In this document: positions 1 through 6,080 of the stretch, piece by piece
How the letters are laid out: each line of letters starts with the position of its first letter
How positions within the stretch are numbered: the first letter of the stretch is position 1
Source: Caldisericota bacterium
Lineage (GTDB): Bacteria > Caldisericota > Caldisericia > Cryosericales > Cryosericaceae
Length of the DNA stretch: 7,735 nucleotides
Reading direction: 5' to 3'
NCBI GenBank assembly: GCA_026390215.1
Contig: JAPLGJ010000021.1
Location: 1-7,735, forward strand
Notes under the pieces: generated by a model
The model's database searches: none
What the model was told of the DNA's origin: nothing
Seen by the model: the letters and a program-made list of their open reading frames with translations, nothing else
Translations under genes and position numbers: made by a program

Positions 1-202
1 TGAGCAGCCCCGGGAGCAACGTCATGCCGGCGTCATCGACCTCCTGCCTTCCTGCAACCGGCCGGGCGACATCCACGGGAACGTTCCCCGCGGCCAGACC
101 AGCAATGACGCCGTCCCGCGCCAGCAGCCATCCCCGGTCGACGACAAAACCCCTCGTCGCTGGGTAGACAATGCGAGCGTTCCTGACGAGAAGTTCTGCC
201 AT
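1..202 (-). CDS. Amidohydrolase-like protein, N-terminal fragment (gene runs off left edge)
   Basis: Only the first 67 codons lie in the window. Translation from the ATG at 202 begins MAELLVRNARIVYPATRGF and reaches DDAGMTLLPGLL at the edge. A short beta-strand opening (LLVRNARIVYP), then a 'RDGVIAGL' strand-turn and a 'xLLPGLL' stretch is the usual start of metal-dependent amidohydrolases of the cytosine deaminase / SAH deaminase / Atz-Trz type. In these, PGLI/V is followed directly by the metal-binding HxH, which here would lie just outside the window. A GGGGCGGGGG run precedes the ATG closely and could serve as ribosome binding site. The gene starts 9 nt after the gamma-subunit stop, so it belongs to the same operon. 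Substrate cannot be told from this fragment: deaminase, dihydropyrimidinase-like or imidazolonepropionase-like enzymes are all possible. The family call rests on the N-terminal pattern alone. Confidence 0.7.
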   Translation of the reverse strand, partial: MAELLVRNARIVYPATRGFVVDRGWLLARDGVIAGLAAGNVPVDVARPVAGRQEVDDAGMTLLPGLL

Positions 203-211
203 CCCCCGCCC

Positions 212-754
212 CTATTCCTTGTTGACGAAGTCGACGCCGGCCTGCAGCGCCCTTTTGTTGACCTCGATGAGAGCAGCCTTCTTGCCCGTCAGGAACACTG
301 ATAGAGCCCCATGAAGAGATGCCATGCTGATGGGGTTGACCTTGCCCAGATAGGCACCCAGCAGCACCATGTTGGTGAATTTCGAGTTGCCCAATTCCAT
401 CGCGATATCTGTCGCAGGAATGTAGACCAAATCCAGGTCCACGCGGGAGGACTTCCTGTCAATCAGGGTTGAGTCCAACACGAGCAACCCTCCCTTCGCG
501 AGGACAGGTTCAAACTTGTCAAATGACTGCCGATTGAAAACGATCGCTGCCTGTGGCTCGGTCAGGATTGGAGAGGCAATCGGCTCGTCCGCGACGACGA
601 CGGCACAGTTGGCTGTTCCACCACGCTGCTCTGGCCCGTACGAGGGCAACCAGGTGACTTCCTTGCCTTCGTCCATGCCTGCGTGTGCCAGAAGTTCGCC
701 TATGAGCATGACGCCCTGACCACCAAATCCTGCGATGACGACGTTGTATTCCAT
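212..754 (-). CDS. 2-oxoacid:ferredoxin oxidoreductase, gamma subunit
   Basis: Gamma (catalytic gamma domain) subunit of a 2-oxoacid:ferredoxin oxidoreductase, cytoplasmic partner of the alpha, beta and delta subunits encoded just upstream. The 180-residue protein opens MEYNVVIAGFGGQGVMLIG, with the glycine-rich GFGGQG loop at residues 9-14. It then carries WLPSYGPEQRGGTANC, the signature of the POR/KOR gamma family (usual length about 180-190). The ATG at 754 overlaps the last base of the beta stop codon (TGATG). A GTG one codon upstream (757) would give a 4-nt GTGA overlap and cannot be excluded; both share the GGGGG run about 8 nt upstream of the ATG. The tight overlap implies translational coupling with beta. 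It ends in TAG at 212-214, 9 nt before the amidohydrolase start. Confidence 0.95.
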   Translation of the reverse strand: MEYNVVIAGFGGQGVMLIGELLAHAGMDEGKEVTWLPSYGPEQRGGTANCAVVVADEPIASPILTEPQAAIVFNRQSFDKFEPVLAKGGLLVLDSTLIDRKSSRVDLDLVYIPATDIAMELGNSKFTNMVLLGAYLGKVNPISMASLHGALSVFLTGKKAALIEVNKRALQAGVDFVNKE

Positions 755-1512
755 CACAGTACCCCCGGGGCGACCTTGAACTCGCCAAGTGGGAAGTAGG
801 GCATGACTTCCTTGCGAACGCGTTCCATTGACTCAACCGGCGTGAGCCTCCAGTTGGTCGGACAGGTCGACAGACACTCGACGAGCGAGAATCCAATGCC
901 GCGTACCTGAGCATTGAACGCCTTGCGCATGGCACTCTTCGCCTTCCGGATGTTGGCTGGCGAGTCAAGGGAGACGCGCGCGATGTAGGCTGGCCCATCG
1001 AGCTGGGCGAGCATCTCGGCTACACGGATAGGGAAGCCGTTGGTCTGTGAAGTACGGCCAAGAGGACTCGTCGTGGTCTTCTGTCCAAGGAGCGTCGTCG
1101 GGGCCATCTGGCCACCGGTCATACCGTAGTTCCCGTTGTTGATGAAGATGACCGTAATGGGCCAGCCACGCGCTGCAGCATGGACGATCTCCGCCATACC
1201 GATGCTCGCAATATCGCCGTCTCCCTGGTATGCGAACACGAAGTTGTCCGGATTCGTGACTTTGATACCCGTGGCCATGGCTGGAGCACGGCCATGCGCC
1301 GCCTCGACGCTGTCAAAAGAGAAGTACTCATATCCAAGAACCGAACAACCAACTGGCCAGACCCCGATGGTCTTGTCCAGGAGTCCCATCTCATCCACCA
1401 ATTCGGCGATCAGCCGATGGGCAATGCCGTGCGTACAGCCCGGACAGTAGTGCGTTACCTTGTTTGCCCAAGATCTGGGGCGTTCGTAGATGACGTTCAT
1501 CTGTTCAGCCAT
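754..1512 (-). CDS. 2-oxoacid:ferredoxin oxidoreductase, beta subunit (TPP-binding)
   Basis: Thiamine-pyrophosphate-binding subunit that, with alpha, decarboxylates a 2-oxoacid and forms acyl-CoA. The 252-residue protein has HYCPGCTHG at residues 21-29, including the CPGC motif typical of KorB/VorA-type beta subunits. It also has AHGRAPAMATG (72-82), and the classic TPP/Mg motif GDGD (97-100) followed about 25 residues later by NN (125-126) and GMTGGQ. Length and the absence of a long C-terminal extension fit the KOR/VOR beta type rather than the larger pyruvate enzyme. I chose the ATG at 1512 because it follows the alpha stop by 4 nt and has a GGAAAGGACGG Shine-Dalgarno-like stretch inside the end of alpha; an upstream in-frame ATG at 1596 would overlap alpha by 80 nt and adds unlike-family sequence. 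Substrate (branched-chain 2-oxoacid versus 2-oxoglutarate) is inferred from the alpha subunit and context. Confidence 0.95.
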   Translation of the reverse strand: MAEQMNVIYERPRSWANKVTHYCPGCTHGIAHRLIAELVDEMGLLDKTIGVWPVGCSVLGYEYFSFDSVEAAHGRAPAMATGIKVTNPDNFVFAYQGDGDIASIGMAEIVHAAARGWPITVIFINNGNYGMTGGQMAPTTLLGQKTTTSPLGRTSQTNGFPIRVAEMLAQLDGPAYIARVSLDSPANIRKAKSAMRKAFNAQVRGIGFSLVECLSTCPTNWRLTPVESMERVRKEVMPYFPLGEFKVAPGVL

Positions 1513-1516
1513 GGCG

Positions 1517-2584
1517 CTACCGTCCTTTCCCGAACTGCTCTTCGAATGCTCCGAGTATCTCCTGGGGCCCCGGTACGACTCCGCCGCCCCGCCCATACCA
1601 ACCCAGAGGCATCTTGTCGCACAATGCTAGCCGGACGTCCTCAAACAGCTGCCTGTACGCAAGTTCGACCGTCAGAGTCCCCTTCAGTTTGCCCACGTAT
1701 GCCTGGATCTGCTTCGCAGGAAACGGCCAGACCGTTATCGGACGCAGCAACCCGAGCTTGACCCCCTTGGCACGTGCAATCCGCACCGTCGTCTTCGCAA
1801 TGCGCGCCATCGTCCCATATGCGATGATAGCGTAGTCGGCATCATCCATCTGGTACTCCTCAATGCGACTTTCGGTCCGCTCGACCTGCGCGTACTTTGC
1901 CTGGAGTTTGAGATTCCACTGTTCCAGTCCGGCAGCATCCAGCGTCAGGCTGGTAATCACGTTTGCATGGTCACGCCCATGTCGCCCGACCGTTGCCCAC
2001 TCCGGCGTCTTCAGCGTCGAAACATCGATCCTGGTCTTGAACTCGACGGGTTCCATCATCTGTGCGATGAGGCCATCAACAATGATCATGACCACCATGC
2101 GATACTTGTCTGCCAGTTCGAACGCATCGACCAGCAGGTCCACGCCTTCCTGAATCGATGAGGGAGCAAGGACAATGCGCCTGTAGTCCCCGTTGCCACC
2201 GCCCTTGACCGCCTGGAAGTAGTCCGCCTGAGCGGGGGCAATGTTGCCAAGGCCAGGCCCGCCACGCATGGCGTTCATGATGACACACGGGACATTGGAA
2301 CCGCTGATGTAGGAAATGCCTTCCTGCATCAGGGAGATGCCTGGGCTGGAAGACGACGTCATAACCCGGACTCCCGCGCAGGCAGCACCATACACCATGT
2401 TGATAGAAGCAACCTCGCTTTCAGCCTGCACAAATCTGCCACCAACCTCCGGGAGTCGACGGCTCATGTACTCGGGCGTCTCATTCTGTGGCGTGATAGG
2501 GTAGCCAAAGTAGTAGCGACATCCCGCCTGGATAGCACCTTCCGCAAGAGCCTCCGCCCCCTTCATGAGAACCTTGTCGCTCAT
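1517..2584 (-). CDS. vorB: 2-oxoacid:ferredoxin oxidoreductase, alpha subunit, VorB type (3-methyl-2-oxobutanoate)
   Basis: Alpha subunit of a ferredoxin-dependent 2-oxoacid oxidoreductase, most like the VorB group acting on 2-oxoisovalerate and related branched-chain 2-oxoacids. The 355-residue protein begins KVLMKGAEALAEGAIQAGC, then GYPITPQNE (27-35), the ESEVAS glutamate motif (55-60), TSSSSPGISLMQEG (76-89) and MRGGPGLGNIAPAQADYFQ (106-124). The last stretch is what I recall for VorB, in place of the RxGPSTGxPT of 2-oxoglutarate enzymes. The C-terminal third carries the domain II pattern YAIIAYGTMARI and GLLRPITVWPFP. Length matches the family. The ATG at 2584 overlaps the ferredoxin stop in an ATGA arrangement, and the TAG at 1517-1519 lies 4 nt before the beta start. 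Exact substrate range is inferred; a broad or 2-oxoglutarate enzyme remains possible. Confidence 0.9.
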   Translation of the reverse strand: MSDKVLMKGAEALAEGAIQAGCRYYFGYPITPQNETPEYMSRRLPEVGGRFVQAESEVASINMVYGAACAGVRVMTSSSSPGISLMQEGISYISGSNVPCVIMNAMRGGPGLGNIAPAQADYFQAVKGGGNGDYRRIVLAPSSIQEGVDLLVDAFELADKYRMVVMIIVDGLIAQMMEPVEFKTRIDVSTLKTPEWATVGRHGRDHANVITSLTLDAAGLEQWNLKLQAKYAQVERTESRIEEYQMDDADYAIIAYGTMARIAKTTVRIARAKGVKLGLLRPITVWPFPAKQIQAYVGKLKGTLTVELAYRQLFEDVRLALCDKMPLGWYGRGGGVVPGPQEILGAFEEQFGKGR

Positions 2585-2796
2585 GCCTTCACCTCTCTGT
2601 GCAGTTCGATGGCAACATCAGGGCAGACCAGCACACACGAACTGCAACTGGTGCACTTCTCCTGAGCCATACACTGCGCAGGCCTGAAACCGCGAGCGTT
2701 CAACCGGTCACTGATGATCAGGATCTTGACAGGGCAAACGCTGACGCACAGACCACAACTCTTGCACCGCTGTTCGTCGATAGAGACTCTTTCCAA
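2581..2796 (-). CDS. 2x[4Fe-4S] ferredoxin-type delta subunit of the 2-oxoacid oxidoreductase
   Basis: Small electron-transfer subunit (71 residues) that would carry electrons from the TPP site to external ferredoxin. Two complete CxxCxxCxxxCP motifs are visible: Cys 11, 14, 17 and 21, and Cys 48, 51, 54 and 58, each followed by Pro. One extra Cys (42) lies between them. Spacing and length fit the delta subunit of KOR/VOR enzymes. The start is TTG (2794-2796): a strong GGGAGG Shine-Dalgarno lies 6 nt upstream and no in-frame ATG is nearby. An out-of-frame ATG at 2811 overlaps the Shine-Dalgarno and does not lead into this protein. It starts 18 nt after the P-loop NTPase gene and its TGA overlaps the alpha ATG (ATGA), giving the order delta-alpha-beta-gamma. 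Confidence 0.93.
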   Translation of the reverse strand: MERVSIDEQRCKSCGLCVSVCPVKILIISDRLNARGFRPAQCMAQEKCTSCSSCVLVCPDVAIELHREVKA

Positions 2797-2802
2797 GGAT
2801 GA

Positions 2803-2808
2803 CCTCCC
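2803..2808 (-). promoter_or_regulatory. Shine-Dalgarno fixing the TTG start of the ferredoxin gene
   Basis: GGGAGG on the minus strand, 6 nt before the TTG. Its strength and spacing decide the start of the ferredoxin reading frame, which has no ATG at its 5' end. Confidence 0.75.
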
Positions 2809-2814
2809 ATTGCT

Positions 2815-3558
2815 TCAGAATTCCGTTTGCGACCCGACGGTATCCAAGATGCGATTGAACACACGAATCATCGACACCAGCCCTGCCGCACCTGGCGTGA
2901 GTCGATGAACTACTTGGCTGGCATACTCTGGCGACACAAGCACGGCGACGACGGGCAGCCCTTCACTGTCGCCCAGAGCCTTGACGGCATCATAGCCGCG
3001 CTGTACGTCGTCCGCAGTCGTCTCCGCCTGCAGATTTGTGTTGGCAACGAGTCCGGTGACATCAAGGCGGCCGCTTGAGCGAATGGCGCTCAGCATGCGC
3101 TTCAGGCCGTCCGCATGGTTCATTCCCGGTCTCAGTGTGTTCACCACGATGTACATCCTGTAGTCACTGGCAGTAATTGTTTCGCGGAACTGAGCGACAG
3201 CTCCCACTCCGATGGCGTTTCCACCAACATCAATCACCCTTATTGTGTCTCGAGAAGACAGCAGGGCATGGAGATTGCGAGGGAACGTCGGGATGTCAGC
3301 GTGAAGGAGTCGACGCTCCGGTTCAATGATGTCCAGCCTCCTTGCTTCGTCCTCGGTGAGTAGTCGCAACATGTCCCGCAGACGGAAATAGGGCTTGACG
3401 ACGTCGAGATCACATAGTGTAACCGGGAGAGCCGTCTGCCGGATCAATGACAGGGCAAGGTTGATGCTGACCTCGGTCTTGCCCGATCCGGATGGCCCCG
3501 CAAACACAATCGACTGGCCTGCCCGGGGTCGACCGAACGCATCGGCAAGTTCACGCAT
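2815..3558 (-). CDS. P-loop NTPase of unassigned function (CobQ/MinD-like fold) in a vor-buk operon
   Basis: I do not know a characterised function for this 247-residue protein. It has a canonical Walker A, GPSGSGKT (residues 21-28), after a beta strand SIVFA. A first acidic motif follows in CDLDVVKPYFRLRD (49-62), where Asp 50 and Asp 52 resemble the A' motif of deviant P-loop ATPases. RVIDVGGNAIGVGA (107-120) gives a Walker B / switch II-like DVGG. Further strands are YIVVNTLRPG (136-145) and TGLVANTN (168-175), whose Asn residues could serve base recognition. No membrane segment is seen. It lies 42 nt after buk and 18 nt before the ferredoxin gene. The ATG at 3558 is the only sensible in-frame start, but its Shine-Dalgarno is weak (GGTGGG about 11 nt upstream), suggesting coupling to buk translation. 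It might be a maturation or regulatory ATPase for the oxidoreductase; that is inference from context only. Confidence 0.8.
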   Translation of the reverse strand: MRELADAFGRPRAGQSIVFAGPSGSGKTEVSINLALSLIRQTALPVTLCDLDVVKPYFRLRDMLRLLTEDEARRLDIIEPERRLLHADIPTFPRNLHALLSSRDTIRVIDVGGNAIGVGAVAQFRETITASDYRMYIVVNTLRPGMNHADGLKRMLSAIRSSGRLDVTGLVANTNLQAETTADDVQRGYDAVKALGDSEGLPVVAVLVSPEYASQVVHRLTPGAAGLVSMIRVFNRILDTVGSQTEF

Positions 3559-3600
3559 GGGCCGGCACGCCCACCGTACTCGGGACCATCCTCTGTGTGC

Positions 3601-4677
3601 CTACTCCGGCGGGTACATTCCGGCGGGTATCGAACCATCCAGCACACGCAGGACGCCCAACGCCAGGGCCTTCATCTCGTCCTCGCCCGGATAGACCTTG
3701 ATCGGTGCGATGAACTGGACACGCCGTGTGATCTCGTCGATGAGGAACGCCGACCGGGCGATACCTCCCGTCACGACGACGGCGTCGACGTCTCCCTTCA
3801 GTACGGTGGCCATTTCCCCGACGGTCTTCGCGACTGTGTACGCCATTGCGGTATACACCAGACGGGCGTGTTCGTCACCATCATCGATCATCTTCTCCAC
3901 CGCACGAGCGTCGTTCGTTCCGAGGTGGCTGACCAGCCCTCCCTTGCCTGCAAGGAGTTTCATCACCTCCGGCTGCGAGTATGCGCCTGAGAAGCACAAC
4001 TTGACAAGCCCGACGGCTGGTAGACTGCCCGCTCTTTCGGGAGCGAAGGGACCATCACCGTTGAGCGCGTTATTCACGTCGATGACCCGACCCAGGTGGT
4101 GTGCCCCGATAGAGATTCCTCCTCCGAGGTGGACCACGATGAGGTTAGCCTCTTCATAGGTCTTGCCGATGTCTGCGGCCGCCTGCCTGGCGACAGCCTT
4201 CTGGTTGAGTGCATGAAAGATGCTCACGCGGTCGAGCCCCTTCAAGCCCGAGAGACGCGCCAATGGGTCCAGCTCGTCGACGACGACAGGGTCTACGATG
4301 AATGCCGGAACACCCGATTCTCTCGACAGCTCGAATCCGATGCACGCAGCCAGATTGGACGCGTGTGCACCCATTGCAGGGTCCTGCAGGTCACCCACCA
4401 TCGCCTCGTTGACGCGATACGTTCCTGAGGGAAGCGGCCGGAGCAGTCCTCCCCTGCAGGCAATGGCCGATAGACTGGCCACCGCTGCACTGTGGCGGGT
4501 GAGGAAATCCTTGACAATTGCCAGCCGCATTGCCAGCTGGTCCATGAGCGAAGCAAATTGAGCGATCGTCGCAGCGTCGTGCGAAACGGTTTCCGTCGCG
4601 ACAGGAGTCCGATCCTCGAAGATGGACAACTTGGTGCTTGTGGAGCCTGGATTGACCACAAGAATCCTGAATGGCAA
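3601..4677 (-). CDS. buk: Butyrate kinase (or branched-chain fatty acid kinase)
   Basis: Acetokinase-family kinase that transfers phosphate from a butyryl/isobutyryl-phosphate to ADP, the ATP-yielding last step of acid fermentation. With the chosen start the protein has 358 residues, normal for Buk and shorter than acetate kinase. Motifs from the N-terminus: NPGSTSTK (9-16, phosphate 1 loop), RGG (75-77), FHALNQKAVAR (154-164), HLGGGISIG (183-191, phosphate 2), GDGPFAPERAG (207-217), VTGGIA (302-307, adenosine motif) and YPGEDEMKALALG (329-341). I start it at TTG 4677 because GGGAGG lies 5 nt upstream and the protein then opens MPFRILVVNPG as in the family. The in-frame ATG at 4734 would add 19 unlike residues across a hairpin. 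It lies 80 nt after GDH. No ptb gene is next to it here. A 14-nt tandem repeat forms its last codons. Confidence 0.95.
   Translation of the reverse strand: MPFRILVVNPGSTSTKLSIFEDRTPVATETVSHDAATIAQFASLMDQLAMRLAIVKDFLTRHSAAVASLSAIACRGGLLRPLPSGTYRVNEAMVGDLQDPAMGAHASNLAACIGFELSRESGVPAFIVDPVVVDELDPLARLSGLKGLDRVSIFHALNQKAVARQAAADIGKTYEEANLIVVHLGGGISIGAHHLGRVIDVNNALNGDGPFAPERAGSLPAVGLVKLCFSGAYSQPEVMKLLAGKGGLVSHLGTNDARAVEKMIDDGDEHARLVYTAMAYTVAKTVGEMATVLKGDVDAVVVTGGIARSAFLIDEITRRVQFIAPIKVYPGEDEMKALALGVLRVLDGSIPAGMYPPE
3602..3629 (-). repeat. 14-nt tandem repeat (2 copies) at the 3' end of buk
   Basis: On the minus strand TACCCGCCGGAATG (3629-3616) is followed at once by TACCCGCCGGAGTA (3615-3602), 12 of 14 bases identical. 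Because 14 is not a multiple of 3, the two copies are read in different frames (…IPAGM and YPPE), and the second copy supplies part of the TAG stop. Confidence 0.8.
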
Positions 4678-4682
4678 GGCCG

Positions 4683-4688
4683 CCTCCC
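4683..4688 (-). promoter_or_regulatory. Shine-Dalgarno fixing the TTG start of buk
   Basis: GGGAGG on the minus strand, 5 nt before the TTG at 4677-4675. It is the only strong site placed correctly for a protein starting at the family's usual N-terminus. Confidence 0.75.
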
Positions 4689-4713
4689 TTATCCTGGATG
4701 CACCGGCAAGACA

Positions 4714-4740
4714 AGGAGGGCACGCCGAACGCACCCTCCC
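4714..4740 (-). terminator. Intercistronic hairpin between gdh and buk, possible leaky terminator or processing site
   Basis: In the minus-strand RNA, GGAGGG (4739-4734) pairs with CCCUCC (4720-4715). The stem continues inward with two G-U pairs and two G-C pairs to a 5-nt loop, about 10 bp in all, with one more G-U at the base. The G-U pairs would be A-C mismatches in plus-strand RNA, so the structure favours the minus transcript. The tail after the stem (UUGUCUUG) is only partly U-rich, so full termination is unlikely. It lies 18 nt after the gdh stop and could set the ratio of gdh to downstream message. Confidence 0.45.
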
Positions 4741-4757
4741 GAGAGAACTACGATCTA

Positions 4758-6023
4758 TTAGCCTACCCAGCCACGGATCTTGACGGCCTCACCGACACGG
4801 TCGACTGCGACCATGTCAGCTGCCATCCTCATCGTAACCTTGTCTGTCTTGTGCTTGGTGTACATACTGTAGACGCGGTCGAAGGCCTCGGTCATGACAC
4901 GATCAAGTTTCTCATTGACTTCCTTCTCCGACCAGTAGTAACCGTAGTTGTTCTGAACCCACTCGAAGTAGGAGACGGTGACCCCGCCGGCGTTGCCCAG
5001 AATGTCCGGGACCACGAAGACACCGTTCTTCTCAAGAATCTCGTCCGCGTCAGGATTGACGCCGCCATTGGCCAGCTCGACCACGATCTTCGCCTTGACG
5101 TCCTTTGCGTTGTCTCTGAAAATGGCGTTCTGGAGAGCTGCAGGAATATAGACGTCGACGTCCAGCGCGCGCAGTTGCTCGTTGGACACGTTATCGAGCC
5201 CCTTGTACCCCTTCACTGTCCCATTCTTGGTCTCATAGGCCTTCAGATCATCGGGGTCGATACCCTTGGGGTCGTAGACGCCACCATTGACCATCGTGAT
5301 GGCAACGATCTTTGCACCATCTTCCTCATGAAGGATCCTGGAAGCATAGAAGCCGACGTTGCCAAAACCCTCAACGGCGATCGTGGCGCCCTTGAGGCTC
5401 ATGCCCATCTTCTTTGCCGCGAGGCGCAGGCAGTAGACTCCGCCAAGCCCGGTCGCGGCAGTCCTGCCAAGAGACCCGCCCAGGATGAGAGGCTTGCCCG
5501 TCATGAGAGCCGGCGTATTGTGGCCGGTCAGCTTGCTGTACTCATCGATCATCCATGCCATGATCTGGCCATTGGTGTTGACATCTGGAGCAGGGACATC
5601 GCGGTCGGGGCCGACAAACGTCCCCAGCGCCCGGATGTATCCGCGGGAAAGCCTCTCGAGCTCGCCGGTGGACAACTTCGTGGGATCGACAACGATACCT
5701 CCCTTGCCGCCGCCATATGGCAGACCGACAACAGCGCACTTGAGTGTCATCAGCGTCGCCAGAGCCTTGACATCCTCGAGAGTCTCATCCTGGTGGAATC
5801 GGATGCCGCCTTTGGTCGGTCCAACCGCATCGTTGTGCTGGCAGCGGAATCCCTGGAAGACCTTCGTGGTGCCATCATCCATGCGAACAGGAATGGAAAC
5901 GCTGAGCGTCCTCAGTGGGTTGCGGAGAATCTCCGTGATCTCGGGATTCTGACCGAGCTTCGTGCCTGCAATCTGAATTCTGTCTTGAGCTACCTGGAAC
6001 CAGTTTTTCTTCTCGCCTGCCAT
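4758..6023 (-). CDS. gdhA: Glutamate dehydrogenase (Glu/Leu/Phe/Val dehydrogenase family)
   Basis: Interconverts glutamate and 2-oxoglutarate plus ammonia with NAD(P)H; in an amino-acid fermenter it recycles the 2-oxoglutarate used by transaminases. The 421-residue length matches the short hexameric GDH of thermophiles and archaea (about 415-420). Visible in order: GPTKGGIRFH (69-77 region; Lys 71 corresponds to the substrate-binding Lys), TLKCAVVGLPYGGGKGG (93-109, with Lys 95 and catalytic Lys 107), APDVNTN (145-151, catalytic Asp 147), VEGFGNVG (217-224, Rossmann loop) and NAGGVTVSYFEWVQN (344-358). Retained Lys 71 and Ser 351 favour glutamate over leucine or phenylalanine. The loop ANGGVNPDAD (318-327) differs from the usual ANGPTTPEAD. 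ATG 6023 has GGAGG at 6 nt. This is the first gene of the operon, behind a predicted promoter, operator-like palindrome and leader hairpin. Confidence 0.95.
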   Translation of the reverse strand: MAGEKKNWFQVAQDRIQIAGTKLGQNPEITEILRNPLRTLSVSIPVRMDDGTTKVFQGFRCQHNDAVGPTKGGIRFHQDETLEDVKALATLMTLKCAVVGLPYGGGKGGIVVDPTKLSTGELERLSRGYIRALGTFVGPDRDVPAPDVNTNGQIMAWMIDEYSKLTGHNTPALMTGKPLILGGSLGRTAATGLGGVYCLRLAAKKMGMSLKGATIAVEGFGNVGFYASRILHEEDGAKIVAITMVNGGVYDPKGIDPDDLKAYETKNGTVKGYKGLDNVSNEQLRALDVDVYIPAALQNAIFRDNAKDVKAKIVVELANGGVNPDADEILEKNGVFVVPDILGNAGGVTVSYFEWVQNNYGYYWSEKEVNEKLDRVMTEAFDRVYSMYTKHKTDKVTMRMAADMVAVDRVGEAVKIRGWVG

Positions 6024-6048
6024 AATAGCCTCCGTGACGTGTGGTGTT

Positions 6049-6072
6049 GGCTCTCAGGGAGAATGGAGAGCC
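6049..6072 (-). promoter_or_regulatory. Leader hairpin in the gdh 5' untranslated region
   Basis: On the minus strand GGCTCTC (6072-6066) and GAGAGCC (6055-6049) form a perfect 7-bp stem with a 10-nt loop. It lies between the predicted transcript start and the gdh ATG. No run of T follows, so it is not a standard terminator; it may stabilise the message or mediate control. Confidence 0.45.
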
Positions 6073-6080
6073 GTCCCGTT

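Noticed and set aside
1513..1596. Longer beta subunit from the ATG at 1596
   Set aside because: It would overlap alpha by 80 nt and add residues unlike the family; the ATG at 1512 has a proper Shine-Dalgarno and spacing.
754..2796. Pyruvate:ferredoxin or 2-oxoglutarate:ferredoxin oxidoreductase as the first choice of name
   Set aside because: Alpha carries RGGPGLGNIAPAQADYFQ rather than the RxGPSTGxPT of 2-oxoglutarate enzymes, and the neighbours gdh and buk fit branched-chain 2-oxoacid oxidation better; the alternative is kept as a caveat, not ruled out.
3601..3603. Pyrrolysine or other programmed readthrough at the buk TAG
   Set aside because: TAG also ends the gamma, alpha and dNK genes, where the stop is plainly used, so a recoded amber has no support.
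4678..4734. Longer butyrate kinase from the ATG at 4734
   Set aside because: It would put the start in the loop-side of a hairpin with no ribosome binding site and add 19 residues ahead of the usual N-terminus.
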